A stretch of DNA of 64,000 nucleotides from Candidatus Sumerlaeia bacterium (lineage in GTDB: Bacteria; Sumerlaeota; Sumerlaeia; SLMS01; JAHLLQ01), in assembly GCA_019634695.1 (NCBI GenBank), contig JAHCAW010000005.1:1-64000 (forward strand), written 5' to 3'. The translations under genes were made by a program, and so were the position numbers. Within the stretch, counting starts at the first letter, position 1. Each line of letters begins with the position of its first letter. Below are positions 46,371-56,146 of the stretch, piece after piece. The notes beneath the pieces were generated by a model. That model saw nothing but the letters and a program-made list of their open reading frames with translations. It was not told where the DNA came from and searched no databases.

Positions 46371-47249
46371 TCACTCCGCCACGACGAAGAACTCGTCCCC
46401 GGTTGCGAACTCCTCGACGACGCGCGCGCCGCGCTGCTCCAGGAATCGCAGGATGGTGCCGCGCTCGCGCCGCTCGATGTCGCGGCGCTTGGCCAGTCCG
46501 ACCCGACTGCCGGAGATCACCAACCGCCGGGCCGGCACCGCGGCCAGTTCCGCCAACTGTTCGCGCTCCTGACGCGCGACGACGGGCACCACTTTCAGCA
46601 TCAGCGCCACGTCGAACACCGCGCCGCCGAGCAGTCCCCAGCCGTCGCCCACCCGCCACGCGTGCGCCGCAAGGCAAGCCAAGCCCATGCTGCCGGCGAA
46701 GGCGCGAACCGCGGCGAGCGATTCCTCGTCCCGATCAAGTGCCCTGTAGGATTCCAGCGGCCGCTCCCGCTCCGCGAAGGGAAACGCCAGTGGGAAGATT
46801 CCGCAGCCGACGTCGAGCACCGCGCCCGCGTCGGCGGTGACGCGGGCGAGAAAGCCGCGGAGCGCAGGCAGGTCCGCCGCGCGCTCGCGCGTGCTCGCAT
46901 GGCTCTCGAGCAGGCGCTGGACGATCCGCGGTCGCTCGTCGTCCTGCGCGGCAAGCAGTTGCTCGGCCAGCGCCGAGACGCTTCCCGGGTCCGCCCGGTA
47001 GCGCCGCAGATCGTAGTACACGCGCCGGCGCAACTCCGTCTCGACGCGCCGGAAGTGTGCCAGACGCAGGATGCGCGCGGGTTCGGCCAGCGGCGCGGCG
47101 GTCTGTGTGAGGGCGGCGTCCGCACGCAGCGCCTCGCGCACCGCCTCGCGCGCAGCCTCCTCGTCGAGCCGATAGCGCCGCGCCAGCGCCGCGGCCGTCT
47201 GCTCGACCACCGCCCGCCCCGCGTCCGTTCCGGACCAGAAGTCATCCAT
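46371..47249 (-). CDS. FmrO/ArmA-like 16S rRNA methyltransferase homologue
   Basis: 292 residues from the ATG at 47249, overlapping the TGT stop by 8 bases. SAM-binding VLDVGCGIFPLAFPF, ALDRDEESL, and FDVALMLKVVPVVARQE line up with the FmrO family (PF07091) of 16S rRNA N7-G1405 methyltransferases: HASTRERA, DVGCG, Y.ALD.D and LK..P...RQ. The N-terminal ~130 residues are helical as in Sgm/ArmA. The 'SFP..SLGGR' stretch of the resistance enzymes is replaced by SGSRVGLAKRRD, so function may differ. In producers these enzymes block aminoglycosides; that effect here is only a hypothesis. Confidence 0.72.
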   Translation of the reverse strand: MDDFWSGTDAGRAVVEQTAAALARRYRLDEEAAREAVREALRADAALTQTAAPLAEPARILRLAHFRRVETELRRRVYYDLRRYRADPGSVSALAEQLLAAQDDERPRIVQRLLESHASTRERAADLPALRGFLARVTADAGAVLDVGCGIFPLAFPFAERERPLESYRALDRDEESLAAVRAFAGSMGLACLAAHAWRVGDGWGLLGGAVFDVALMLKVVPVVARQEREQLAELAAVPARRLVISGSRVGLAKRRDIERRERGTILRFLEQRGARVVEEFATGDEFFVVAE

Positions 47250-48393
47250 CGCACGCGGACTCCCACGACGACCGCAACGCGCTGTCCGGGAACCACGCGC
47301 CATGGACGTCGAGCACCTCGGCCAGCAGGGCCTCGAGCGCGTCCTCGTCGAGCGCGTGGCGCAACCGCCGCAGCGTCTCGAGGATCGTCCACAGATTGTG
47401 CAGCGTCAGGCGCGCCGGATCGGCGAACGTCCCGACCTCACCGTCCGCCTGCGCACACGCGGGACACGCGCACCGATACTCGCCGCTCGACAGACGGCCC
47501 GCATCGCGCAACGCGCCATACGGCGTCATGTACCATCCGCCCAGCGCGTAGTGCGCATACGACGAGGAGTCGAACACGTTGGCGCCCATGGCGAGGAAGA
47601 AGGGCAACTCGACCGGATCGCCCGATCCGTAGACGTGGACCGGCATGTCCGGGCCGACCATGGCGCGCGTGTCGCGCACGATGCGGCACGCCAGAGCAAT
47701 GTCGTGGTTCTGCGTGAAGAAGGGGACGAGGCTGCCGACCGCGAGATACTGCACGCCGATCTCGAGCAGGCGCTCGGTGCACCAGCGGCGCAGGTCGGGG
47801 AAGCGGCCGCCCTGCTGGACGCCGGCGAGCAGGCTGGACTCGGCCAGCGGCAGCGCCTGCGCGATGCGCTTCAGCGTGACTTCGGCCTTCTCGCGGGCCT
47901 TCTCGCGGCCGTCGCCGGGCGGCGTCACGAGGTCCAGGGGCGAGACGATGTCCGTGCCGATGGTGTCCTGGAAGCGGACGATCTTGCGGGGGTCGAGGAC
48001 GACGCGCTGGCGAAAGCCCTGAAAGGCGCCCGAGTCGGTCATCGTCGGGCAATCGACGCCGAGGTACTCTTGCAGCGTCAGGCCCTGCTTGCGAAAGCGG
48101 TCGCGCATCGCCCGGTCGCGGTAGAGGAAGAACGCGTTGAGGATGAAGGCCTCGGCACCGCAGGTGGCCATCAGCTCGGCGGGGGAGTAGAGGGCGCTGC
48201 GCGCCTCGTAGACGGGCAGGAAGACCGGCAGCGTCACCGTGCGGCCACGCGGGGTGACCAGTGAGCGGGCGAACGTCGGATGGCGGGGCAGGCTCACGAA
48301 GTTTCCCCTCGCGATGGGCGGGTCCTTGCGGCAGAATGCGCAATCGTTCTCCGCATCCCCTGCACGCGGCCCAAGGCCCCCAGCAGGCGTCAT
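47242..48393 (-). CDS. tgt: tRNA-guanine transglycosylase, archaeal-like
   Basis: 383 residues from the ATG at 48393 (GGGATGGGA upstream); a TTG at 48411 is an alternative. TIM-barrel: catalytic CPTMTDSGAFQGF, nucleophile region DIVSPLDLVTPPGD, GGRFPDLRRW, zinc motif YRCACPACA with a later His. FQDTIGTDI and VFDSSSYAHYALGGWYMTPYGAL are closer to archaeal TGT than to classical bacterial Tgt (MITDSGGFQVFSL). It likely inserts preQ0/preQ1-type base in tRNA; with queC/queE in the same window a queuosine route is plausible. Divergent from pyk by 32 bases. Confidence 0.82.
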   Translation of the reverse strand: MTPAGGLGPRAGDAENDCAFCRKDPPIARGNFVSLPRHPTFARSLVTPRGRTVTLPVFLPVYEARSALYSPAELMATCGAEAFILNAFFLYRDRAMRDRFRKQGLTLQEYLGVDCPTMTDSGAFQGFRQRVVLDPRKIVRFQDTIGTDIVSPLDLVTPPGDGREKAREKAEVTLKRIAQALPLAESSLLAGVQQGGRFPDLRRWCTERLLEIGVQYLAVGSLVPFFTQNHDIALACRIVRDTRAMVGPDMPVHVYGSGDPVELPFFLAMGANVFDSSSYAHYALGGWYMTPYGALRDAGRLSSGEYRCACPACAQADGEVGTFADPARLTLHNLWTILETLRRLRHALDEDALEALLAEVLDVHGAWFPDSALRSSWESACDG

Positions 48394-48425
48394 CGTCCCA
48401 TCCCGGAACAAGAGCGATCCATCCC

Positions 48426-49904
48426 ATGCCCGCGAATCCGCCCGCCTTCTCGCTTCCCAAGACGAAGATCGTCGCCACCGTCGGCCCCGCCTCCAACACC
48501 CGCGAGATGATCGAGAGCCTCGCCGCGGCCGGCGTTTCCGTCTTTCGGCTCAACTTCTCGCACGGCATCCACGACGAGCATCGCCAGGTGGTCGGTCACA
48601 TTCGCGACGTCTCCCAGGCGCTCGGCCGGCCGATCGGCATTCTGGGCGACCTGAGTGGACCCAAGCTGCGCATCGGCGCCGTCGAGGGAGGCCAGAAGGC
48701 CCTGCAAGCCGGCGATCTGGTGCGTTTGACCTCCGACGAGGACGCCGACGGGCGCGACCGCTTTCGCCTGACCTTCGACGACGCCCATCATCTCATCCAG
48801 CCCGGCGCCCCCGTCCTGCTCGACGACGGGACCATCCGGCTCGTGGCCGAGCGCATCGACGGGCGCGATGTCGTCTGCCGGGTGTTGAATCCCGCGATCC
48901 TCAAGCCGCGCAAGGGGGTCAACCTGCCGGGCACCGTCCTGCCGATCCCCGCGCTGACGGACAAGGACCGCGCGGACATGGCCTTCGCGCTCGATGCAGG
49001 CGTCGACCTGCTCGCGCTCAGCTTCGTCCGCGATCCCGAGGACCTGATGATGGCGCGCGACGCCATGGCAGACTGCGGGCGCCGCGTGCCGCTGGTGGCC
49101 AAGATCGAGAAGAGCGAAGCGGTCGAGAACCTCGCCGCCATCCTCGAGGCCGCCGACGCCGTCATGGTAGCCCGTGGCGACCTCGGCGTCGAGATTCCCG
49201 TCCAGCAGGTGCCGTCCGTTCAGCGCCGCATCCTGCGCGAGTGCAATCGCCTTGGCAAGCCGGTCATCACGGCCACGCAGATGCTCAACACCATGATCAC
49301 CGAGCCGATGCCCACGCGCGCGGAGGTGACGGACATCTACAACGCGATCCTTCAGGGCACCGACGCGGTGATGCTCTCGGGCGAGACGGCCTCGGGCAAG
49401 TACCCGCTCGAGGCCGTTGCGATGATGGTGCAGATTGCCGAGCAGGCCGGGGCGGACATGCCGTGGTCGTTCGCGTGGGAGTGGGACGGCGGCAAGGAGG
49501 CGGGCTGGTCGCATCGGCTGGCGGAGGCGATCTGCGAGGCGGCGGTGTCGCTCGCGCGGCACCTCGAGCTGGACGCGATCGTCTGCCCGACAGTCGGCGG
49601 GGCGACCGCCCGGCGGCTGGCGCGCTATCGGCCCAAGTGCCCGATCCTGGCGCTGAGCACCTCGGACCATGCCATCAACCAACTGGCGTTGAGCTGGGGC
49701 GTGCGGCCATTTCGGCTGGCGCACGGCGAGCGCGACACCGGCTCCGGGACAGCGGTGGTACGCAATGCACTGAGAGCGGCCTGGAAAGCTGGATTGCTCG
49801 CGGAGGGCATGCGCGTCGTGGTTGTCGCGGGGATTCCGCTCAGCCGCTCCGGGCTGACGAATGCGCTGCGCGTGGTCGAGGTCCGCAACGAGGAACTTGT
49901 CTGA
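48426..49904 (+). CDS. pyk: Pyruvate kinase
   Basis: 492 residues from ATG 48426. KTKIVATVGPASNTREM, NFSHGIHDEH, VAKIEKSEAVENL, ARGDLGVEIP, TATQMLNTMI and DAVMLSGETASGKYP are all pyruvate kinase blocks, with the C-terminal regulatory domain complete. Converts PEP and ADP to pyruvate and ATP. Divergent from TGT; the short shared region would hold both promoters. Confidence 0.96.
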   Translation: MPANPPAFSLPKTKIVATVGPASNTREMIESLAAAGVSVFRLNFSHGIHDEHRQVVGHIRDVSQALGRPIGILGDLSGPKLRIGAVEGGQKALQAGDLVRLTSDEDADGRDRFRLTFDDAHHLIQPGAPVLLDDGTIRLVAERIDGRDVVCRVLNPAILKPRKGVNLPGTVLPIPALTDKDRADMAFALDAGVDLLALSFVRDPEDLMMARDAMADCGRRVPLVAKIEKSEAVENLAAILEAADAVMVARGDLGVEIPVQQVPSVQRRILRECNRLGKPVITATQMLNTMITEPMPTRAEVTDIYNAILQGTDAVMLSGETASGKYPLEAVAMMVQIAEQAGADMPWSFAWEWDGGKEAGWSHRLAEAICEAAVSLARHLELDAIVCPTVGGATARRLARYRPKCPILALSTSDHAINQLALSWGVRPFRLAHGERDTGSGTAVVRNALRAAWKAGLLAEGMRVVVVAGIPLSRSGLTNALRVVEVRNEELV

Positions 49905-50036
49905 GGAATCATGTCGGGTTTCGCATGACACCCGGGCGAGGGATTTCCCGAACCGCTCAGTTCTTGACGCCGTTCCCCCGCGCGCAGCATCGTCGTCTCA
50001 GGATGGACTCATTCTGGCCAGTCGCAGGGTGACGGC

Positions 50037-51965
50037 ATGAACGAACGGCCGCCGCAGCGCACCTTGAGTCGCCCCGCCGATGCAGAGTCGGTGGCACTCT
50101 TGGCGCGTGCCACGCGGCTGCTGACGCCGATCGCGCCGCTGGAGGATCAGATCACGCGCCTGCTGGACCGGTTGTGCGGGGTGCTCGGGGCTGACGCCGC
50201 GGTGGTTCGCGAGCTTCAGGGCAGCAAGATGCCGTTGGTTGCCTGCTCGGGCGTCGACGAGCATTCGCTGGCCCCCGTGCTTCAGGCGCATGCCGGCCTA
50301 CCCGCGCGCATCCTCGCCACCCGCCGCCCGCTCGTCGTGGCCGACTGCATGGCCGATCCGCGCATCGAGCGCATCACCCGTCCGCCCGACGGTCATGGCT
50401 CCTTCAGCTTCGTCTCCTACGCCGGCGTGCCGATGATCGTGGCCGGCGAGGTCGTCGGCATTCTGGCCACCTACGCCACGCGGCACCCCCGCGATTACTC
50501 CGAGGCGGACCTGAACCTGCTGCGGTCGGTTGGCGATGCCATCGGCATGGCGCTCGCCCATCGGGGCCTGCTGCGCGAGATCGTCGCCCGCGACCGGCAA
50601 CTGCAAAGCATCGCCACCGAGCGCTCGCTGCTCGAAAAGCGTTTGGTGGCCGAGGTTCTGCACGACGAACTCACCGGACTTCCGACGCGGCCGCTGCTGC
50701 TCGAGCACATTGAACACGCGATCGCCAAGGCCCGCACGCACGAGGACTTCCGTTTCACGTTGGCGGTGATGCGGCCTGGCCGGCATCCGGTCATCGTGGA
50801 CACGATGGGGCCGCGGGCCGGCGACGACCTGATCCTTGCCATGCGCGAGCGCCTCGAAGCCGTTGTCCCCGAGGATGCCATCATGGCCCGCATCGGGCCG
50901 GACCAGTTCGCGCTGCTGCTCGAGTCGCCGGCCATGGGCGCGGAAGTCGAGCAGGCGATCGAGTGGGCGCGCGGTGCCTTCGTCCGCCCGTTCGACATCC
51001 AGGGGCGCTCGATGTGCCTGCCCCTTCACATCGGCATCGTCCGCAGCACCATCGCCGACGGCTCGCCCGATGAACTCGTCCAGAAAGCCGAGGCCGCCCA
51101 ACATCGCGCCCTGCGCGAGTCCGGCAGCGCCTGGATTCTGTATCGCCCCGAGATGCACCACGCCGAGCGCGAGCTCATCGAGATGCAGGCCGACATCCGT
51201 CGCGGCATGGAAGCGCGCGAGTTCTTCCTCTACTACCAACCGATCGTCTCGAGCACGACGCTGCGCATCGCGGGCTTCGAGGTCCTGCTGCGCTGGAACC
51301 ATCCCGTGCGCGGCCTGCTCGAACCCGACGACTTCCTCTGCATGGCCGAGAGCGCGGGCTACGTCCGCGAGCTCGGCGCAACGGTGCTCAAGCTCGCCTG
51401 CCTCCAGACGGCCGCCTGGCTCGACACCTACAGCCTGCCGGAGGACTTCTTCGTCTCGGTCAATGTCTCCCCCTTGCAGATGTCGGCTCCGGAATTCGAG
51501 CGCCAGATTCTCGACATCATCGCCGAAACGGGTGTTCCGCCCAAGCGTATGAAGCTGGAGATCACCGAATCGGCCGTGCTGACGGAAGTCGAACGCACGC
51601 GCGCCGCGCTCGATCTTCTCGCCCGTCGCGGCATCGGCCTTTGCATCGACGACTTCGGCAAGGGCTTCTCGTCGCTGGGCCGACTGCACCAGTTGCCCTT
51701 CTCGTCGCTCAAGATCGACCGCTCGTTCGTCGGGGCCGTCGGCCACGACGAAAGCGCCGCCAAGATCGTCGCCGCCATCGCCAGCCTGGCGGGCAACCTC
51801 GGGCTGTCGGTGATCGCGGAAGGAATCGAATCGCCCACGCAGGCCGGCTTCGTCGCCGACCTCGGCATCCAGTATCTTCAGGGCTTCTTCTTCTCGCGGC
51901 CGGTCACGCCCGAACGCGCCGAGCAACTGCTCGTCGACTTCGATTGCTCCCTCCACCCGACCTGA
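50037..51965 (+). CDS. GAF-degenerate GGDEF-EAL c-di-GMP phosphodiesterase
   Basis: 642 residues. GAF ~20-185; GGDEF-like ~205-370 with the active motif degenerated to IGPDQF, so no cyclase activity; EAL ~380-635 with EVL in place of EAL but catalytic residues present (FEVLLRWNHP, VNVSPLQM, LEITESAVL, IDDFGKGFSSL, LKIDRSFVG, AEGIES). Hence a likely PDE regulated by the GAF domain. Convergent with the amidase, stops 5 bases apart. Confidence 0.9.
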   Translation: MNERPPQRTLSRPADAESVALLARATRLLTPIAPLEDQITRLLDRLCGVLGADAAVVRELQGSKMPLVACSGVDEHSLAPVLQAHAGLPARILATRRPLVVADCMADPRIERITRPPDGHGSFSFVSYAGVPMIVAGEVVGILATYATRHPRDYSEADLNLLRSVGDAIGMALAHRGLLREIVARDRQLQSIATERSLLEKRLVAEVLHDELTGLPTRPLLLEHIEHAIAKARTHEDFRFTLAVMRPGRHPVIVDTMGPRAGDDLILAMRERLEAVVPEDAIMARIGPDQFALLLESPAMGAEVEQAIEWARGAFVRPFDIQGRSMCLPLHIGIVRSTIADGSPDELVQKAEAAQHRALRESGSAWILYRPEMHHAERELIEMQADIRRGMEAREFFLYYQPIVSSTTLRIAGFEVLLRWNHPVRGLLEPDDFLCMAESAGYVRELGATVLKLACLQTAAWLDTYSLPEDFFVSVNVSPLQMSAPEFERQILDIIAETGVPPKRMKLEITESAVLTEVERTRAALDLLARRGIGLCIDDFGKGFSSLGRLHQLPFSSLKIDRSFVGAVGHDESAAKIVAAIASLAGNLGLSVIAEGIESPTQAGFVADLGIQYLQGFFFSRPVTPERAEQLLVDFDCSLHPT

Positions 51966-51970
51966 TACGG

Positions 51971-54900
51971 CTACTTCACGCCCCACCAGGTCCCCGTCGG
52001 TGTCGTGCCGACCTCGGGCAGCAGGAAGTCGAGCGCTCGTGTCATCACGGAGTTCCGGTTCGACTCGCTCAGGATCGTCTCGAACGGGAAGCCCAGGTAC
52101 ACCAGCTTGTAGGCTCCGCTGTACTGGATGCCGGCCACGGGTCCGGTCGCGCCGCCCCCTCCGATCGGCCGGTACGTGGCCGAGTCGAAGTAGATGCGCC
52201 CGGAAGCCTGTGCTGTCACCTTTTGCACCTGGATGCTGTCGAGCCGCACGTTCGGGCCGGTGATGACATTGTCCGCCGATCCCGCCCAACGCGTGCCCGG
52301 GTTCTGTGCCACGTGCGGCCAGGCGATCTCGCGCCAGCCGGTGAAGTCCAACGTCAGCCAGGCGTTGACGAAGATCTCGTTGTCCGAGTCGCGCAATGCG
52401 ATGCGCACGCGATGGCCCGAGTTGTCGCCGTTCACCCAGATCGAGAAGTCCGACGCCGCGGGGAACTCGGGCAGGTTCGAGTTATACTCACGGATGAAGT
52501 CGCCCGTGCCCCAGACGTAGTAGAGTTCGCCCGAGCCGGAGCCGGTGCGCACCGGCGTCGTCACAATTCCGAACGTCGAGGAGGGGTCCGCGTTCGTTTG
52601 GCCCGAGAAGCTCGGCTGGCGCCAGCCGCCGATCGTCTCGAAGTCGTCGAGCGTCTGCGTGCCCACCGCGCCGCCGTAGACCATCGCAGCCGTCGAGCCG
52701 CCCGTCGCGGTCAGCACGTCGGGGAAGTATACGCGGTACGCCGCGCCGGCGCCGCCGAACGCCACGCCGTCCACGCCGGCGAAGATGCTGCCGGGCGCGC
52801 CGGACGCCTGCGCCTGCGGCCCCTCGGCCGCCCAGCCCAGACGCAGGGTGTTGTTCATGAAGCTCGTCTGGCTCAGCCGGTTCAGGTCCCACGCCAGTTC
52901 GGCACCGGTCATGAACAGGCGCCCGCCCGCGTTGAGGTAGTTCGTCAGCGCCGTGCGCGTGTTCGTGTTCAGCGCGGTGTGGTTGTCCGGGTCGGCCGTG
53001 CTGACCTCGGCCTGCAAGCCGCCGATCCAGACCACGGCATCGTATCCGGTCAGGCTGACGAGTTGCGCCTCGACGGCGTCGTGTTCCGCCGAATCGATTG
53101 AGACCGGCCGGCCGCTCGCGTCGATCGCCCGCGCGTGCTCGACGATGTAGTCCTGCGTGTTCATCTGATCGGGGAACTGGCGGTACAGGATGTCGCCGCT
53201 GTGGGGCGTCTGGTTGCGCGTGGTCGTGTCCAGCTTGTCATAGCCGCTGACGACGAGCAGGCGTTGCGCCGTCGTCGTGGCGGGTGTCTTCGCGGCGAGC
53301 GTCTCGCTCGGGAAACTCTCGCCGCCGGCGTTCGTCGCGGTGACCTGGAAGTAGTACGTCTGGCCGGGCACGAGCCCGGTGATCGTCGTTTGCGTGCCGG
53401 CCACGGTGGTTCCCATTCCGAAGCCGCGCCCGTGCGTCGAGCGGTAGACCTTGTATCCTGTCGCCGCGTCGCCGCGCGCGCGTGTGGGTCCGGTCAGCGG
53501 TGCCTGCCAGATCAGCGTAACGGCCGTGGGGCTGTCGACGCGCACACGCACGTTGCGCGGCGGCTCAGGCAGGTACGTCGCAGTGCCGCCGATTTCGGCG
53601 GCCCAGAAGTCCACGATGCCCTGATAGATGCCGCGCGCGAGCAGTCGGCGGAACTTCGGATCGTGATACAGCGCCATATCGGCGGCGTTGTCGTGGAACA
53701 GCCACTCGCCCAGGAAGATGGGAACGGTCGGCTGGCCGGTCGCGTTCACGTTGTTGGGGTTCGCTTCTCCGAAAGTCCCGGTGCGCAGCGGATTGCTGTT
53801 CACCACATAGGTGCCGCCATAGCCCTGCTGGAGGTTGCGCACCACTTGGTTGTGGACCGCGGCGCGGTAGCGGTGATGGATCGATCCCGCGGCAATACTG
53901 TCCTGAAGGTAGCTGATCGTACCGCGGGCGGTGCCGCTGGCGGCGTTGGTGTGGTTGCTCAGGAAGACGGCCGGCTGCGACGGCGCGCCGTAGGCGGTTG
54001 ACTGGCCCTCGAGCCAGCGGGCGAACTGCGGACGCCCGCTCCAGCCCTTCGACTCGTCGTTGGGCGGATCGGCCGTGGTCTGGTAGACGCTCGTTGGCGC
54101 GCCGGAGAATTGCAGATGGTAGACCGCCTCGTTGTCGTGGTTCGGATAGGGGCTGGCGCCGACGGTGCCGCGCGAGATCACGCCGCGACCGCCGCCGAAG
54201 CGCACCGCGTCCGCCGAAACGTAATGCGTGGTGGAGGTCGATGCGTTCGACAGCACCACCTTCGCCGCATCGGGATTCCGGCCGTTGTCGAAGAAGTAGC
54301 GCCCGATGAAGATCCACGTGTTCCGGTGGCGGCGCTGGTCGATGTAGTAGTCCGACTCCCCACCTGCGTGCGTGATGCGGTAGTGCGCCTGCGGCGAGCG
54401 ATTCGTGAAGGCCACGTGCGAGACGTAGACATTGTAGTAGCCCGCCGCCGGGATCGTCGGAATCCAGGTCGCCGTAGCCGTCGGCGTGCCGACGGCGCAC
54501 TGCGCCAGGCGCGCAGTGCCGAATGAAAAGGGATTCTGGCCGCTGGTGTAGGGAATGCGCCCATTGGCAAAGCCCGTCACCGTGCTCGTGGTCCAGGTTC
54601 CCGTCTCGACGTAGTTGGGGCTTCCGTCGTCGTTGTCCACGATCGCCATATTGGGATTCGGGTCCATCTCGCGTACGGTGAAGACGTCCGCTCCGGCGCG
54701 ATACAAGTACGCCCACACGTAGCCGTGCACCAAGTCGGCGTTCGAGAAGTCCTCGATGTTGTTGAAGACGAATCCGCGCTGCACGCCCCAGACGTTCCAC
54801 GACCGCCATGTCCAGCCGTGCCCGGCGTTGAGATAGACCGTGCGCCCGCTGAGCCCGCCGGTGGGCCGACCGCCACTCGGGCGCGGGAAAAGGCTCTTGT

Positions 54901-55528
54901 CCTGGCCGAAGTCCTCCGGAATCCAGGTTTCCGGCGGCGAGCCCCAGTCAGGCTCCTCGGGGCCGGACTCCCAATCGATCGCCGGCTCGAAGGTCTCGAT
55001 CGGCAGGAACTCGCCCGTCGCGCGGTCCAAGGCCCGGATCGTGAAACCCGAAACGGGCAGCAGGAAGATGCTGTCGGAGATCAGGTGCGAGAGCTTGTCG
55101 ATCCCGTCGCGACCGGTCCGCAGGTCGTCGAGATACGACTCGGGAAACTCGGCGCGAATCTCCACGACTTTGGCGTCGGTCACGGAGACCCCGGCGATGC
55201 GGGTGCCCTTCGGGAAGATGGGCTTCAGGCCCAACTGCTCGCGTTCGACCTCATGCGGGCCCTCGGCCATCAGATGGACGAGATACTCGGCCTGCACGTC
55301 GAGCGACTCGCCGCGCGCCAGCGCAAGGTCCGGCCTCCCCACCGGCACCTCCTTGCTGGCGTCATGGAAGATCACGTGGTTGTCGCCCCACGGCAGCTCC
55401 TGCCGCACTTCGAGCGGACGACCATTCTCGTCCAGACCGTAGAACGCAAACTTGTCTGCCGACGCCTCGGCTTGCGTGGCGCACATCACGGAAAGGACTG
55501 TCAGTGTTGCAGATACGGAACGAATCAT
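51971..55528 (-). CDS. Large exported N-acetylmuramoyl-L-alanine amidase with golvesin-like, FnIII and C-terminal modules
   Basis: 1185 residues. Signal peptide (~1-22). Amidase_3 core starts YLNAGHGW (Zn His237), continues FNNIEDF (Glu259) and ends FLSNHTNAA (His526) and FLGEWLFHDN (catalytic Glu608); a golvesin-like domain (~310-447) is inserted between the halves. FnIII ~655-748. A flavodoxin/GATase-like module ~756-980 and a sugar-binding-like beta domain (~985-1110) follow, ending LVYLGFPFETILSE..VMTRALDFLL. It should cut peptidoglycan at the cell surface. C-terminal part is shared with the M1 peptidase at 57644-60724. Confidence 0.85.
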   Translation of the reverse strand: MIRSVSATLTVLSVMCATQAEASADKFAFYGLDENGRPLEVRQELPWGDNHVIFHDASKEVPVGRPDLALARGESLDVQAEYLVHLMAEGPHEVEREQLGLKPIFPKGTRIAGVSVTDAKVVEIRAEFPESYLDDLRTGRDGIDKLSHLISDSIFLLPVSGFTIRALDRATGEFLPIETFEPAIDWESGPEEPDWGSPPETWIPEDFGQDKSLFPRPSGGRPTGGLSGRTVYLNAGHGWTWRSWNVWGVQRGFVFNNIEDFSNADLVHGYVWAYLYRAGADVFTVREMDPNPNMAIVDNDDGSPNYVETGTWTTSTVTGFANGRIPYTSGQNPFSFGTARLAQCAVGTPTATATWIPTIPAAGYYNVYVSHVAFTNRSPQAHYRITHAGGESDYYIDQRRHRNTWIFIGRYFFDNGRNPDAAKVVLSNASTSTTHYVSADAVRFGGGRGVISRGTVGASPYPNHDNEAVYHLQFSGAPTSVYQTTADPPNDESKGWSGRPQFARWLEGQSTAYGAPSQPAVFLSNHTNAASGTARGTISYLQDSIAAGSIHHRYRAAVHNQVVRNLQQGYGGTYVVNSNPLRTGTFGEANPNNVNATGQPTVPIFLGEWLFHDNAADMALYHDPKFRRLLARGIYQGIVDFWAAEIGGTATYLPEPPRNVRVRVDSPTAVTLIWQAPLTGPTRARGDAATGYKVYRSTHGRGFGMGTTVAGTQTTITGLVPGQTYYFQVTATNAGGESFPSETLAAKTPATTTAQRLLVVSGYDKLDTTTRNQTPHSGDILYRQFPDQMNTQDYIVEHARAIDASGRPVSIDSAEHDAVEAQLVSLTGYDAVVWIGGLQAEVSTADPDNHTALNTNTRTALTNYLNAGGRLFMTGAELAWDLNRLSQTSFMNNTLRLGWAAEGPQAQASGAPGSIFAGVDGVAFGGAGAAYRVYFPDVLTATGGSTAAMVYGGAVGTQTLDDFETIGGWRQPSFSGQTNADPSSTFGIVTTPVRTGSGSGELYYVWGTGDFIREYNSNLPEFPAASDFSIWVNGDNSGHRVRIALRDSDNEIFVNAWLTLDFTGWREIAWPHVAQNPGTRWAGSADNVITGPNVRLDSIQVQKVTAQASGRIYFDSATYRPIGGGGATGPVAGIQYSGAYKLVYLGFPFETILSESNRNSVMTRALDFLLPEVGTTPTGTWWGVK

Positions 55529-55701
55529 GTGGCCCTCATCCTCCGAATATGGGGCCCTTGGTGCCCGAACCGGCCGCCGATGGCAAGGCCAGTCGGGCGA
55601 GGCTGGTCCGAAGTGACCACCCGGACGGGCACCAGTCGTGGCATTGACCCGCCGACCAACCCCGCCACAGGCTCATTTCCGAGAGGTTCAATGCGTCTGC
55701 C

Positions 55702-56139
55702 ATGCAATCCGGCCAACTCGTTCAGATTCTTCAGGGTTCCGTCTCTCCGGTGGTGTTGATTTCCGGGATCGGGCTGCTCCTGTTGTCCATGACCAACCGC
55801 CTGGGGCGTGTTGTGGACCGCGTGCGGGGGCTGTCGCGGGAGTTGCGCAGCGCCAGCCAGTCCGACGGCCGCAAGATTCGCCGCCAACTGCGCATGCTCG
55901 CCCGGCGCGCCCGCCTGCTGCGCACAGCCATCATGGCCGCCTCGATCTCCATCCTCTTCGTCGCCCTGCTCATCCTCGCCCTCTTCGCCGAGTTCCTGCT
56001 GCCCATCTCCGTCGGCGGACTGATCCTGCTGCTGTTCGCAATGTGCATTGTCTCCCTGATCGTCTCCATGGTTGTCTTCGTGGACGACCTCGCCGTATCG
56101 CTCAACGCCCTTTGGACCGAAATCGCCGACCAGGTGTGA
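55702..56139 (+). CDS. DUF2721 membrane protein
   Basis: 145 residues. Three membrane helices (~10-30, ~75-98, ~102-122); a conserved Arg/Asn-rich segment (TNRLGRVVDRVRGLSREL) after TM1 is the DUF2721 mark. Function unknown. Divergent from the amidase and 7 bases before the coiled-coil lipoprotein, so co-transcribed with it. Confidence 0.85.
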   Translation: MQSGQLVQILQGSVSPVVLISGIGLLLLSMTNRLGRVVDRVRGLSRELRSASQSDGRKIRRQLRMLARRARLLRTAIMAASISILFVALLILALFAEFLLPISVGGLILLLFAMCIVSLIVSMVVFVDDLAVSLNALWTEIADQV

Positions 56140-56146
56140 CCCGGCC

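Noticed and set aside
47242..48393. DpdA-type DNA modification enzyme
   Set aside because: No other dpd genes nearby; motifs fit a TGT acting on tRNA equally or better.
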